64,000 bases of DNA from Winogradskyella sp. (GCF_028282165.1 NZ_JANQIM010000012.1:1-64000), one strand, 5' to 3'. Numbered from the stretch's first letter, positions 1-11,004 are shown. Made by a program: numbers and translations. Notes: generated by a model from the letters alone, not told the origin.

Positions 1-1
1 A

Positions 2-406
2 AGTGTACAATACTTTAATGGCGACTATTATGAGGACACTATGGTTGGCGGTTACCAGTATATAGAAAATGGTGTGGAAATAGTAAACACACTTACCGAT
101 GCAAATAACCCTAATCTGGGTATTTCTGCAAGTATTGACGGTAATCTAATATTTGATGATTGTCAATATTTACCTGTTGATGATTGCATTGATAGTGAAA
201 AGTATATTAATTTATCCATAGACGACCCTAATTCAGATAAACATTGGGGAAATTTAATTGTACATAAAAGAACAGTTAATGGCCAAGCAGCTATAAAAAT
301 AAACATAGTAATGACTTATGTTACTGGAGCAGATCCCCTTGAAGGAGATCTGCCTGACCCATCCATTCCTTGGCAAATGCATGATATCGTCTTGATAAAA
401 CAGTAA
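2..406 (+). CDS. C-terminal part of a small hypothetical protein, truncated by the window edge (possibly DUF6705-like)
   Basis: Frame is open upstream of the listed ATG to the window edge (SVQYFNGDYYEDTMVGG...); stop at 404-406. Family guess is weak. Confidence 0.5.
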   Translation, partial: SVQYFNGDYYEDTMVGGYQYIENGVEIVNTLTDANNPNLGISASIDGNLIFDDCQYLPVDDCIDSEKYINLSIDDPNSDKHWGNLIVHKRTVNGQAAIKINIVMTYVTGADPLEGDLPDPSIPWQMHDIVLIKQ

Positions 407-443
407 TGATTTAAAATATCTATCAATCGAGAAAAAATCATTT

Positions 444-2273
444 TTATATTTCTATTTTCTTTCCTAGATACACTAATTTACTTTTGGTATCAATTTCTTT
501 TTCTACATCATCATCTAAAGATGGAATAATGTGTATCACATCTTTGCTTGTTTTAAGAAATAATGGAATTTGATCTTTATTCGACTTTATACTTTCTAGA
601 TTTTGGTTATATGATTCTAAATTCTTTACGGGTACTTCTCTTATATCCGGATAACTCTCCGAAACCTGCATAAGGTTATTAAAATCGTCCGATAATGTGA
701 AAACCCCATCTTCTGGGGAAATAGAGCCATTTTCCAATTCGGCTTTAGACGCTAGCCTAAAAGACCCGTTTTCACCAAATTGGGCACCAAATTTTTCAAC
801 GGCATAGCGATTGATATCTGCATTACCTGTTAAGGCCAACAAATACCCAATATCGCTAAACTCAATATTGTCCTTCATGGTGTCCGAATAGATGTTTTCT
901 GTATGAGCTTCTATACCCATTTTCTCAGCTTCATTAACATTATTCTGGTTGCTATCAACCAAAACAACATGTCTTCCGTTGTCTATTAAGTATTGCGCAA
1001 CTAAACGCGATACTCTAGAAGCTCCAATAATTAAAATGCCCTCAGACTTTGTTAAGAATACACCTGAGATTTTAGCAAATAAACGTGCTGTGGTTGCATT
1101 TAACAGTACCGTTCCCAGTACAATCATAAATACTAAAGGTGTTATGTATTCGGCACCAGCTACATCCTCGGCCATGAGCTTACTTCCAAAGAGTGAAGCT
1201 ATACCTGCCGCCACGATACCTCGTGGACCAACCCAACTGATAAACATTTTTTCGTTCACTTTGAGCTTTGAGCCTTGTGCACTCAAAAAAACTGCCAGTG
1301 GCCTTATGATTATTACAACCGCTAAAAACAACGCTAATGTTTCCCAACGATACAGTAACATTAAATCCTGATAATTAATGTTTGCTGCCAGTAATATAAA
1401 AAGAATGGAAATGAGCAATACACTCAATGATTCCTTAAAATAGAGGAGTTCCTTAATATTGTCGAGCTTACTATTTCCTATAACCATTCCCATAACCACA
1501 ACGGCTAGGAGGCCAGATTCATGAGCAAAAATTTCCGATTCAACAAACACTAAAAGAACAACAGACAACGACACCACATTTAATAAATAATGCGGAATAA
1601 ACTTTTTATTTATAGCAAATACCAAGGCGTGGGCGAAAGTGAAACCGAAGGTGGTTCCGAATAATACGATTTTTCCAAATTCGATGAGTGCCGTTTTTGT
1701 GAAACCAGCTTCACCTCCAACAGAAATAAACTCAAACACTAAAACCGCCACTAAAGCGCCTATGGGGTCAATGAGAATACCTTCCCACTTTAATACTGCA
1801 GATACATCACGCTTTAAGGGTATATTTCTTAATATCGGAGTAATAACCGTAGGCCCTGTAACGATTATTAATCCTGAAAACAAAAAACATAAGTCCCAAC
1901 TCAGCTTAAATAGATAACGGGCTAAAACGGCAGCTCCGAAAAAAGTGACCGCAGCACCAACAGTAATCAATTTAGTAATTACTGGACCGACATTCCTAAT
2001 TTCACTGCGTTTCAATGTAAGCCCACCTTCAAAAAGTATAATACTAATGGCAAGAGACACAAAGTAGAATAGACCTTCACCTGGGAATAATCCTTTCTTA
2101 CCGTTCCAAATAGGCTCTATCCATTTGGACCCATCTTCATTTAAAAACTCTGCTGCTATAGGACCTACAAGTAAACCTATTAAGATTAAAGGTAAAATTG
2201 CTGGAATTTTAAATTTCCAAGCCACCCATTGTGCTAAAATTCCAAGAATTATAATACCAGCTAATTCAACCAT
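444..2273 (-). CDS. Cation:proton antiporter (CPA1/NhaP type) with C-terminal TrkA-N-like domain
   Basis: Many hydrophobic TM segments, WVGPRGIVAAG motif, C-terminal Rossmann-like ILIIGASRVSRLVAQYLIDNGRHVVLVD. Confidence 0.9.
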   Translation of the reverse strand: MVELAGIIILGILAQWVAWKFKIPAILPLILIGLLVGPIAAEFLNEDGSKWIEPIWNGKKGLFPGEGLFYFVSLAISIILFEGGLTLKRSEIRNVGPVITKLITVGAAVTFFGAAVLARYLFKLSWDLCFLFSGLIIVTGPTVITPILRNIPLKRDVSAVLKWEGILIDPIGALVAVLVFEFISVGGEAGFTKTALIEFGKIVLFGTTFGFTFAHALVFAINKKFIPHYLLNVVSLSVVLLVFVESEIFAHESGLLAVVVMGMVIGNSKLDNIKELLYFKESLSVLLISILFILLAANINYQDLMLLYRWETLALFLAVVIIIRPLAVFLSAQGSKLKVNEKMFISWVGPRGIVAAGIASLFGSKLMAEDVAGAEYITPLVFMIVLGTVLLNATTARLFAKISGVFLTKSEGILIIGASRVSRLVAQYLIDNGRHVVLVDSNQNNVNEAEKMGIEAHTENIYSDTMKDNIEFSDIGYLLALTGNADINRYAVEKFGAQFGENGSFRLASKAELENGSISPEDGVFTLSDDFNNLMQVSESYPDIREVPVKNLESYNQNLESIKSNKDQIPLFLKTSKDVIHIIPSLDDDVEKEIDTKSKLVYLGKKIEI

Positions 2274-2386
2274 GATTCAGTTTTTAAAATCATTTCGAAA
2301 ATAGCTCTTTTTTTACAACCCTAAAAATCCTAATAAAATCACAAGATTATGATGTATTACAAGCTAATTTGGTAAATTGCGCGATT

Positions 2387-3247
2387 ATGCAACTATACCC
2401 TATAAATGCTGGAAACTTTAAACTAGATGGTGGCGCCATGTTCGGTGTGGTGCCCAAATCTTTGTGGCAACGCACAAATCCTGCTGACAATAATAATATG
2501 ATTGATATCGCGGCACGCTGCTTGCTCATTGAAGATGGAAATCGATTAATACTTGTTGATACTGGAATGGGCAACAAGCAAAGCGATAAGTTTTATGGAT
2601 ACTATTTCCTTTGGGGAGATGATACAATTGACAAATCATTGGCTAAATATGGTTTCCACAGAGATGATATTACTGATGTGTTTATGACGCATCTACACTT
2701 TGATCATTGTGGTGGCAGCATACAATGGAATAAGGACAAAACAGGCTACGAGCCTGCTTTTAAGAATGCACACTTTTGGAGCAACACTGGGCATTGGCAA
2801 TGGGCGACACAACCTAATAGACGAGAAAAAGCGTCATTTTTAAAAGAAAACATATTGCCTATGGAAGACAGTGGGCAACTAAAGTTTACTTCACTTCCCG
2901 ACGACAGAATTTTAAAAGATTCTCAACTCGGATTTGATATCTTTTTTGCCGATGGGCACACAGATAAGCAAATGATTCCGATGATTAATTATAAAGGAAA
3001 AACAATTTGCTTCATGGCAGATTTGTTGCCAACAATGGGTCATTTACCATTACCTTTTGTTATGGGTTATGACACCAGGCCATTATTAACATTAGACGAA
3101 AAAGAGGTGTTTTTAAATATGGCTGCCGACCAAGGTTTTTATCTTTTTTTAGAGCACGACGCACATCATGAGATTATTTCGGTAAAACATACCGAAAAAG
3201 GGGTTCGGCTCAATGAAATTTATACTTGTAAAGACATATTCAATTAA
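2387..3247 (+). CDS. MBL-fold metallo-hydrolase
   Basis: HLHFDHCGG zinc motif; ORF track starts at TTG 2369 but ATG 2387 (MQLYPINAGNF) looks more likely. Confidence 0.88.
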   Translation: MQLYPINAGNFKLDGGAMFGVVPKSLWQRTNPADNNNMIDIAARCLLIEDGNRLILVDTGMGNKQSDKFYGYYFLWGDDTIDKSLAKYGFHRDDITDVFMTHLHFDHCGGSIQWNKDKTGYEPAFKNAHFWSNTGHWQWATQPNRREKASFLKENILPMEDSGQLKFTSLPDDRILKDSQLGFDIFFADGHTDKQMIPMINYKGKTICFMADLLPTMGHLPLPFVMGYDTRPLLTLDEKEVFLNMAADQGFYLFLEHDAHHEIISVKHTEKGVRLNEIYTCKDIFN

Positions 3248-3256
3248 AAATTAAAC

Positions 3257-4876
3257 ATGAACTATATGAAAATTAACCCTAAAGCCTTAGCGTATTTATA
3301 TGTTTCGGCAGTACTGCTTTTTGGTTGCGGAGGTACAGCAGATATTATATCTACACCCATTGAAAATATAGATACGTCACCTTTGAAAGTGACAGATTTA
3401 ACTGAAGCTGAAAAGAAAAATTGGGGCCATTTGGATCTAGAAAGAGATACTATTCCTGGTATGGCCGTAGATAGAGCTTACCAAGAGATTATAAAGGGAA
3501 AAAAAGGGAAAAAGGTTATAGTAGCCGTTATAGATTCTGGTATTGATATTGACCACGAGGATTTAGATGATGTTATTTGGACTAACAAAAAAGAAGTGCC
3601 AAACAACGGTAAGGATGATGACAAAAATGGTTATGTAGATGATATTCATGGTTGGAATTTTCTTGGTGATTCTTATAACGAGCAACTGGAATATGTTCGA
3701 TTGCTAGCAAATAAAGAAACGTCTAACCCAAGATATGCGGAAGCTCAAAAGCTACACGATGAACAGGTTCAAAAATGGACACAAACAAAAACGCAATACG
3801 ATCAAATCGCCCAGGCCATAAATAATGCACACGAAACCTTAAAAAAACAACTTGGTAAAGAAGAGTACACTATTGAAGAGGTCAATAAAATAGAATCTCA
3901 AGAACAAAATGTGCAACAAGCTGTTCAAATAGCAAATAGCATTAATAGTAGTTCCAATGGTTTGTCTATGGCCGAGGCTGTAAAGGAAATTAAAACGCTT
4001 CAAGAGGACATTAATGACCGCCTTAATTACAATCTCAATATAGATTTCTCTGGAAGAAAAATGTCTGATAATATTAATGATCTATCAGATACAGATTATG
4101 GGAATGGGAATGTTAAGCATGTAAAAAAATCTGAAGCGCATGGCACACATGTAGCAGGTATTATTGCCGCAGAACGAAACAACGGTAAAGGTGTTAACGG
4201 CGTAGCCAATAATGTAGAAATTATGGCTTTGCGCGTTGTTCCTAATGGAGATGAATACGATAAGGACGTAGCTTTGGCTATACGCTATGCCGTAGACAAC
4301 GGTGCAAAGGTAATTAATGGAAGTTTTGGAAAATCTTTTTCTCCACATAGTGCTTGGGTAAGGGATGCCATAAAGTATGCTTCAGATAATGATGTCGTCT
4401 TTGTTCATGCTGCTGGAAATGATAGTAATGATGTTGATGTAGAACCTAATTTCCCTGACGATAATGTTGATTTTGTTGAAGTTTCTGATACATACATTAG
4501 AGTAGGTTCTTTAGCTCAAAAATATGGTTCTAAAATGGTCTCTGGTTTCTCTAACTACGGAAAAAAGAATGTAGATATTTTTGCCCCAGGCTCTGCAATT
4601 TATTCAACCATGCCAGAAAATGAATACGATTTTAACGACGGTACTTCTATGGCTGCTCCTGGTGTTGCAGGAATCGCTGCTTTAATACGTTCTCAGTATC
4701 CTAAACTAACAGCGGCTCAAGTTAAGCAAGTGATTTTAGATTCTGGTTTACCTTTAACTACAAAAGTGGTGGTTGCCGGAGATGCTTCAAACGTTAAACC
4801 TTTTGCTGACTTGTCTAAATCCGGTAGAATTGCCAACGCTTACAATGCATTGATCATGGCTTCGAAAATTCGATAA
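3257..4876 (+). CDS. S8 (subtilisin-like) serine peptidase, lipoprotein-like N-terminus
   Basis: Catalytic motifs VIDSGID, HGTHVAGI, GTSMAAPGVAG; N-terminal LLFGCGG. Confidence 0.93.
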   Translation: MNYMKINPKALAYLYVSAVLLFGCGGTADIISTPIENIDTSPLKVTDLTEAEKKNWGHLDLERDTIPGMAVDRAYQEIIKGKKGKKVIVAVIDSGIDIDHEDLDDVIWTNKKEVPNNGKDDDKNGYVDDIHGWNFLGDSYNEQLEYVRLLANKETSNPRYAEAQKLHDEQVQKWTQTKTQYDQIAQAINNAHETLKKQLGKEEYTIEEVNKIESQEQNVQQAVQIANSINSSSNGLSMAEAVKEIKTLQEDINDRLNYNLNIDFSGRKMSDNINDLSDTDYGNGNVKHVKKSEAHGTHVAGIIAAERNNGKGVNGVANNVEIMALRVVPNGDEYDKDVALAIRYAVDNGAKVINGSFGKSFSPHSAWVRDAIKYASDNDVVFVHAAGNDSNDVDVEPNFPDDNVDFVEVSDTYIRVGSLAQKYGSKMVSGFSNYGKKNVDIFAPGSAIYSTMPENEYDFNDGTSMAAPGVAGIAALIRSQYPKLTAAQVKQVILDSGLPLTTKVVVAGDASNVKPFADLSKSGRIANAYNALIMASKIR

Positions 4877-4929
4877 GCGTTTCGTTTCATGCTTATTTTG
4901 AAACAATTGGGATCAGAAAAATAAATACT

Positions 4930-6732
4930 ATGAGAAAAAAAATTTTGAGCCTTTTAGGTATGGCTCTTATCTATTCATGTGGTGCTACAGAAACATCTAG
5001 CCAAACAAACAATATGCCTATTCCTAATTCGGTATATGGTTATTGGCAACAACATGTGAGTTATTCTATGGAAATTGATATGGATGTAAATACATATCGA
5101 TATAAAGGGAAACAAAAGCTTGTATATACCAATAATTCACCAGATGTATTGAACCGTGTATACTACCATTTATATTTTAATGCCTTTCAGCCAGGTAGTG
5201 AAATGGACGTACGCTCTCGGACCATTCAAGATCCAGATCCAAGAGTAGAAGACCGAATCAGTAAACTTAAACCAAATGAAATCGGTTATATAAAAGTGAA
5301 TTCACTAAAGCAAAATGGCAAGGTTGTTTTGCATGAAACCGTAGGAACTGTTCTTGAAGTTCAATTAAATCGACCTATTCAACCAGGCGAACAAGTAACC
5401 TTTGATATGGACTTTGATGCTCAGGTACCTGTTCAGATTCGTCGTTCGGGCAGAAATAATAAAGAAGGTGTGGCGCTGTCTATGACGCAATGGTATCCAA
5501 AACTAGCAGAGTATGACGATGAAGGTTGGCACGCAGATCCATATATTGGAAAGGAATTTTATGGTGTTTGGGGCGATTTTGATGTAAAATTAACTATCGA
5601 TAAGGATTATGTTGTCGGTGGTTCGGGTTATCTACAAGGAGAACCTAAAGTAAAAGCAGGTAAGAAAACATTACACTATAAAGCGCCTAGGGTGCATGAC
5701 TTTTCTTGGGCAGCAGATCCTGACTTTATTCATGATACTTATGAAATGCCTAATGGCCCTAAGCTGCATTTCTATTACAAAAAAACACTTGATCCAGAAT
5801 ATCTGGAAAATTGGAAAAAGTTACAGCCCGATACAGCGAAGTTAATGGCTTACTTTAGTGAAAACATTGGCCAATACCCATACGAACAATACTCGGTCAT
5901 TCAAGGTGGAGATGGTGGTATGGAATACGCTATGTGTACCTTAGTCACAGGGCAACGCAATTATGGAAGTTTATTGGGCGTTACTGCACACGAAATGGCC
6001 CATTCTTGGTTTCAATTTGTTTTAGCTACAAATGAGGCCAAGCACGAATGGATGGACGAGGGCTTTACCGTTTACATATCCAATTTGGGCGAAAATAAAT
6101 TAAAGGAGAAAAAACTTAAAAATCCGCATTCGAGATCTTATATGAGCTATATTGGATTAGCAAATTCTGGTTATGAGCAAGCCTTAACCACTCATGCCGA
6201 TCGTTATGAATACAATGGAGCTTATGGGGCAGCAGCTTATAGTAAAGGGGAGGTCTTTATGGCTCAATTAGGATACGTCATTGGTGAAGACAATTTAAAG
6301 AAAACCATAAAAAAATATTTTGAAGACTTTTCTTTTAAGCACCCTAAACCAATGGACTTTATAAGAACTGCTGAGCGTATTACTGATTTTGAACTCGATT
6401 GGTATTTGATTGATTTTGCACAAACAACTAACACTATAAATTATGGTGTTAAGTCCATAGAAGGGAATGTAATTACGCTGGAGCGTATCGATTTAATGCC
6501 TATGCCCATAGATCTAAAGGTAACATATACTGATGGTTCAACGGAAGACTTTTATATCCCGTTGCAGATGATGCGGGGAGAGAAACCCACGTCCGCAACA
6601 ATAATTAATGATTGGGCATGGGCAATGCCTACTTACACATTTAGCGCTAATAAAACGGTTAAATCTGTTGAGATCGATCCATCTCAAATGATGGCAGACG
6701 TTGATCGCGACAATAATACATTGACGCAATAG
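4930..6732 (+). CDS. M1 family metallopeptidase
   Basis: GGMEYAM and HEMAHSWF(X)nE zinc motifs. Confidence 0.92.
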   Translation: MRKKILSLLGMALIYSCGATETSSQTNNMPIPNSVYGYWQQHVSYSMEIDMDVNTYRYKGKQKLVYTNNSPDVLNRVYYHLYFNAFQPGSEMDVRSRTIQDPDPRVEDRISKLKPNEIGYIKVNSLKQNGKVVLHETVGTVLEVQLNRPIQPGEQVTFDMDFDAQVPVQIRRSGRNNKEGVALSMTQWYPKLAEYDDEGWHADPYIGKEFYGVWGDFDVKLTIDKDYVVGGSGYLQGEPKVKAGKKTLHYKAPRVHDFSWAADPDFIHDTYEMPNGPKLHFYYKKTLDPEYLENWKKLQPDTAKLMAYFSENIGQYPYEQYSVIQGGDGGMEYAMCTLVTGQRNYGSLLGVTAHEMAHSWFQFVLATNEAKHEWMDEGFTVYISNLGENKLKEKKLKNPHSRSYMSYIGLANSGYEQALTTHADRYEYNGAYGAAAYSKGEVFMAQLGYVIGEDNLKKTIKKYFEDFSFKHPKPMDFIRTAERITDFELDWYLIDFAQTTNTINYGVKSIEGNVITLERIDLMPMPIDLKVTYTDGSTEDFYIPLQMMRGEKPTSATIINDWAWAMPTYTFSANKTVKSVEIDPSQMMADVDRDNNTLTQ

Positions 6733-6764
6733 TTAAACCTTTTAAGATAGTAAAAGCTGGCTTT

Positions 6765-7955
6765 TTAATACCACTTTTCATTTTTATACATGGTCTTTCT
6801 GGCAACACGTTCTCTATTATAAAGTAATAGGTGTGTTTGGTCTATTTGTTTATTTCTGTATCCAAACAAATGGAAAATCGACTTTGTTAAAAAGCGCGCT
6901 ATAGTAAGATTAGCCTTTAAAACACCATCTGATTTATTGTACCATGTAATTCCTGGAAGCAATGTTAATAAATGATCTGCTTTTACTTTTCTGAGTAATT
7001 CGGAAAGCTTCAAAAAGAATTTTGGAATGCGTCTAATAATGAAAAAACCATCTTTTCCCGATTTTTGATACAATGGCATAAACAACTTTGCAGAAAAATT
7101 AGAATAAACTGGATTGCCGTTTGAAGTCGCTAGTAACGTATCTTTCTCTACAGATTGAAAACTTACAAACCCAGCTTTCATTTTAAAGTCCTCATTTGGC
7201 TCTATATGATGCTTGTGTATAACTTCAAAAACTGAGTTAATCTGCTTAGAGGCTTTTTTTAAACGATTTTTATATAATTGAAAGCTTTTAGGGTCTGGAT
7301 GCTTTAAATTTCCGGAGTAATACAAAGCCAGATAAATAAAAGCTTCACAGTTATTAATAGCTTGAGGATCTACATGCTGACCAGATTCAAAACCTAATGA
7401 CACATAACCTAGCGTATTAAGATAGCTTAAAAGTGGACCTTCTAAATATTCCTCAATCCCTAAAACAACCGGGATACCAAAACATGCCGAGAACTTTCGA
7501 TTTATCATAGCGTCATTAATCGTAATAAAAGGCAATGTTTTGCTAGATGTGGTGTGTAAATCTATAAAGTAAATGGGTTGGTCAGTTGATGCCAATAATC
7601 CTTCTAAGAACTTGAATAAATCTTTTTGTTCTGATAGTTCATTTTTTGGGTTTTCATCATTCTTTAATTGATCTAAATACTTTGAAGTCCAGACACGATT
7701 TAAATCCAAATCAATAAAACGTTTGTTCTTCTTAAGTGCCTTTATATTACCATAAACACCTATGATTTCTCCAGAAATATGATCTTCATTTAGTGTTGAT
7801 AGAATTGAATTTAGCGCATTAACCCCTGCAAATTCATTACCATGTATACCAGCAAAAAAAACAATTGTTGCTCCAGGTTCTTTTCCTCTAATATGATGAA
7901 AAACTCTGTTCGGTTTGCTCATAGGTTTTATGTGATTACTTGGGCTTGTTCGCAT
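6765..7955 (-). CDS. Succinylglutamate desuccinylase/aspartoacylase (AstE/AspA) family protein
   Basis: GIHGNEFAG, DLNRVW, DLHTTS metal-binding motifs. Confidence 0.85.
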   Translation of the reverse strand: MRTSPSNHIKPMSKPNRVFHHIRGKEPGATIVFFAGIHGNEFAGVNALNSILSTLNEDHISGEIIGVYGNIKALKKNKRFIDLDLNRVWTSKYLDQLKNDENPKNELSEQKDLFKFLEGLLASTDQPIYFIDLHTTSSKTLPFITINDAMINRKFSACFGIPVVLGIEEYLEGPLLSYLNTLGYVSLGFESGQHVDPQAINNCEAFIYLALYYSGNLKHPDPKSFQLYKNRLKKASKQINSVFEVIHKHHIEPNEDFKMKAGFVSFQSVEKDTLLATSNGNPVYSNFSAKLFMPLYQKSGKDGFFIIRRIPKFFLKLSELLRKVKADHLLTLLPGITWYNKSDGVLKANLTIARFLTKSIFHLFGYRNKQIDQTHLLLYNRERVARKTMYKNEKWY

Positions 7956-7958
7956 AAT

Positions 7959-9803
7959 TTATAGATCTCTTGAAGTTAAAATACCTAGTAATTCTCTATT
8001 TCTAACGACAGGGAGGCAATTTATGTTATTGGATACCATTAAATCCTTGGCTTCTTCTAAAAGCGCTTCTTGTGAGATTGTGATTAAATCTCTTGTCATT
8101 ACATCTTTAACCCGCAGATGTAGCTCACTGTTTCCTAGCTTAATTAGATCTGTCCAAGTTAACAAACCAGTAAGTTCTTTTTTCTTGTTTATGACTGGTA
8201 AATGGTGAATGTTTTTCCATTTCATAATATGGCTCACCAATTCTAGACTATCATTTTGATCTACCAACAGTATTTTGGTATTCATATTATGTTTTACTAT
8301 ACGTTTTACATTCAAATTTAAATTTTCTTCAGGATTGAATTGCTCCCATTGATCTATGGTTTTATTACCAAATTGATGTTTGTACATATAAGCGGTTATA
8401 TTTTGAAGCGCTTCAAAATTAGTTTTATTTTTTTGAAGTCTTCTATAATTGGCTACCATCCATTGAGATCCGTTTTTTGATTTTACTCGTCGCTCAATGA
8501 TTGAAAGATACTTTGTAATATCAGCAGCATCTATATGTGCTTCTTCTAAACCTTTTTTTGCAATTGGAAGAAATTCGTTCAAAATTATATCTTTTGCCGA
8601 AATTAATCTATTATTCCATCTAAATTGAGTTTCCATACCATTTCTGGCCGCCTTAAAGAAGTTATTTTTTATGTCCTTAAAATCCATTTTCTCTTGGATG
8701 TCCTTATAATGTTCTGGTTGGCCCAACATTAAACCTACCCAAAATACCATGTTGGCAATTTCATCTGTTAAGGTTGGCCCAGATGGAATATAGCGACATT
8801 CAATCCTTAAATGTGGTTTTCCGTCACCTACACCATAGCATACTCGATTCCACTTATAAACCGTGCCATTATGTAGTTGTAATGCATTAAGCTTTGGGAT
8901 TTCACCATGTTGAAGCCTATCTATACTATCGTCATGCTCATCTGACGTTAACAAACTTCTAAATCTAGAAATATGATCTCTAAAAATATCGGTAACAGTT
9001 CCTTTTTCCCAATTGGCACCAAAGCTTACGCGCGATTGTTTTTCTTTATGAATGAATGAATTTGCTCTTGTGTCTATGCTTTGGGTAAATAGTGCAATTC
9101 TGGTTTCTGCCCACAGCTCTCTTCCAAATAATACAGGCGAATTGGTACATACACTTAAAACAGGTCCGGCTATGGCTTGTGCCCAATTATACTTATCTAC
9201 AAACTCATCTGGATGGATCTGCAAATGTGTCTGAAAGCTGGTATTACACGCTTCCAACATCACATTATCATGAATTAGACTTAATTCATCTACCCCTTTG
9301 ATATGGATGTTAAAACACTGCCGCCGCGATGCTTTTAGGGCATTGTTAAGCACGTGGTATCTGGGCATGTCTGTCATATAGTTTTCGGCAATGTGTTTTA
9401 ATCTCAAAGTAGGTAGAATTCCCGTTAATATAATTTTTGAGTTCTTGGTTTGAGCACCATGCTCTGCTTTTTTAAGTAGCTCCCTAAGCTGTTGTTGTAA
9501 TAATGAAAAGCAATTGCCTTTAAGTAACAAAGGATCCGAATTAATCTCTAGATTATATCGTCCTATTTCAGTAGTAAAATGATCATCATTGATGGCTTCT
9601 AAAACTTCGATGTTATTATTGTTGGGAAAAAAATAATCTGTTGCGACACAAAACTCCTGTTCAGCACCAATCCTTATAGGTTCTTTTTCGATTAAATCGT
9701 TTTTAAGCATCATATCTAAGGCCTCAAGATCTCTTATAAGGTAATGTATATATAATGCTTTATCTTTGGGGCTTTTAAGTTGTTTTACATCTAAATGTCC
9801 CAT
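7959..9803 (-). CDS. Glutamate-cysteine ligase-like (GCS2) protein fused to a C-terminal CBS-domain pair
   Basis: N-terminal RIGAEQEFCV..., LRIECRYIPSGPT; C-terminal two CBS-like repeats (VSHIMKWKNIHHLPVINKKKELTGLLTWTDL; VKDVMTRDLITIS...NCLPVVRNRELLGILTSRDL). Confidence 0.85.
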   Translation of the reverse strand: MGHLDVKQLKSPKDKALYIHYLIRDLEALDMMLKNDLIEKEPIRIGAEQEFCVATDYFFPNNNNIEVLEAINDDHFTTEIGRYNLEINSDPLLLKGNCFSLLQQQLRELLKKAEHGAQTKNSKIILTGILPTLRLKHIAENYMTDMPRYHVLNNALKASRRQCFNIHIKGVDELSLIHDNVMLEACNTSFQTHLQIHPDEFVDKYNWAQAIAGPVLSVCTNSPVLFGRELWAETRIALFTQSIDTRANSFIHKEKQSRVSFGANWEKGTVTDIFRDHISRFRSLLTSDEHDDSIDRLQHGEIPKLNALQLHNGTVYKWNRVCYGVGDGKPHLRIECRYIPSGPTLTDEIANMVFWVGLMLGQPEHYKDIQEKMDFKDIKNNFFKAARNGMETQFRWNNRLISAKDIILNEFLPIAKKGLEEAHIDAADITKYLSIIERRVKSKNGSQWMVANYRRLQKNKTNFEALQNITAYMYKHQFGNKTIDQWEQFNPEENLNLNVKRIVKHNMNTKILLVDQNDSLELVSHIMKWKNIHHLPVINKKKELTGLLTWTDLIKLGNSELHLRVKDVMTRDLITISQEALLEEAKDLMVSNNINCLPVVRNRELLGILTSRDL

Positions 9804-10173
9804 AATTAAAGCTAAGTATTGATTATTCTATGTAAGGTACTCTAAATTAAAAGCTTAAAACATGACTTTTATCACCTAAACAATCAAAGCCTAAAGCCAA
9901 TAATTGTATACGCCCCTTTAAATACTATTAAAATAAACCCCATAACACGTAAAACTATTCTTTTATTGGTAGAAATTGAATTATTAGAATCCCTAATTTT
10001 ATAATGTTTAGTAAAATGTTGGAGTGAGCTATTGTTACAATATTTCCCGATAAAAGTGGAATAAAATACCAAGAATCTTTCAATAAAAATACCACAAATG
10101 TTTAATTTTACATCATAGATTTAACCCTGTTTTATGCTTAGTTTAAAACGTTTTAATTCAAAATTTTCAACTT

Positions 10174-10983
10174 ATGGAGGGTATCGACGAAAAAATATCG
10201 GCAATCATTAATCATTTTCACCTCAATAATTTTTCGTTTTCTAAACGTATTGGTGTTACCGCTACTACAATAGATAGCATTGTTAATGGTCGTCCTCAAA
10301 AAGATGGTACTCGAAAAAAAACAAAACCTGGTTATGATGTTCTAACTGCTATTATAGATACTTTTGATATAAACCCAGCTTTTTTATTTGGCAAAAGCTC
10401 AGTAATGATAAGGGCTAACGTTCCTAACAATCCAACATATTCTGGAATGCCTAAGGTCATCGCTGTAAATGAAACTGGAGATGAAAATGTGGTTTACGTA
10501 CCTGTGCAGGCAAGAGCCGGCTACTTAAATGGTTATGGAGATCCTGAATATATAGAATCACTTCCTTCGTTTCATATGCCTTATCTTACTAATGGTACAT
10601 ATCGTTGTTTTGAGGTGAAAGGCAATTCTATGTTTAGAACGTTTTTTGATGGTGACCTTGTATTTGGAAAGTTCGTAGAAGATCTAAGAGATATAAGGGA
10701 CGGTCGTATTTATGTTATTGTGAGTAAAACTGAAGGCGTAGTTTTAAAACGCGTTATCAACAAGATCGAAGAACGCCAGAAACTTATCCTAAAAAGTGAT
10801 AACAAAGACGGTAACTATCCTACTTATACCATAAACGCTGAAGATATTGAAGAATTATGGGATGTAAAGATGTATGCCTCTATGCAAATACCAGAACCTA
10901 TAGGTATTTATGATCGTTTACACGAACTTGAAAGTAAAATTGTGGATTTAGAAGCGACGCTTCAGCGCAAAATATTAAGTTAA
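10174..10983 (+). CDS. XRE/S24 LexA-like transcriptional regulator
   Basis: N-terminal HTH; C-terminal FEVKGNSMFRTFFDGDLVFGK S24-like motif. Confidence 0.85.
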   Translation: MEGIDEKISAIINHFHLNNFSFSKRIGVTATTIDSIVNGRPQKDGTRKKTKPGYDVLTAIIDTFDINPAFLFGKSSVMIRANVPNNPTYSGMPKVIAVNETGDENVVYVPVQARAGYLNGYGDPEYIESLPSFHMPYLTNGTYRCFEVKGNSMFRTFFDGDLVFGKFVEDLRDIRDGRIYVIVSKTEGVVLKRVINKIEERQKLILKSDNKDGNYPTYTINAEDIEELWDVKMYASMQIPEPIGIYDRLHELESKIVDLEATLQRKILS

Positions 10984-11004
10984 CCCTGTCCCATCGTTAA
11001 GCAA

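Noticed and set aside
949-1371. + strand ORF opposite the antiporter
   Set aside because: Antisense shadow of a well-supported CDS; composition not protein-like.
9884-10072. Minus-strand ORF in the gap before the S24 regulator
   Set aside because: AT-rich intergenic, no recognisable protein features.
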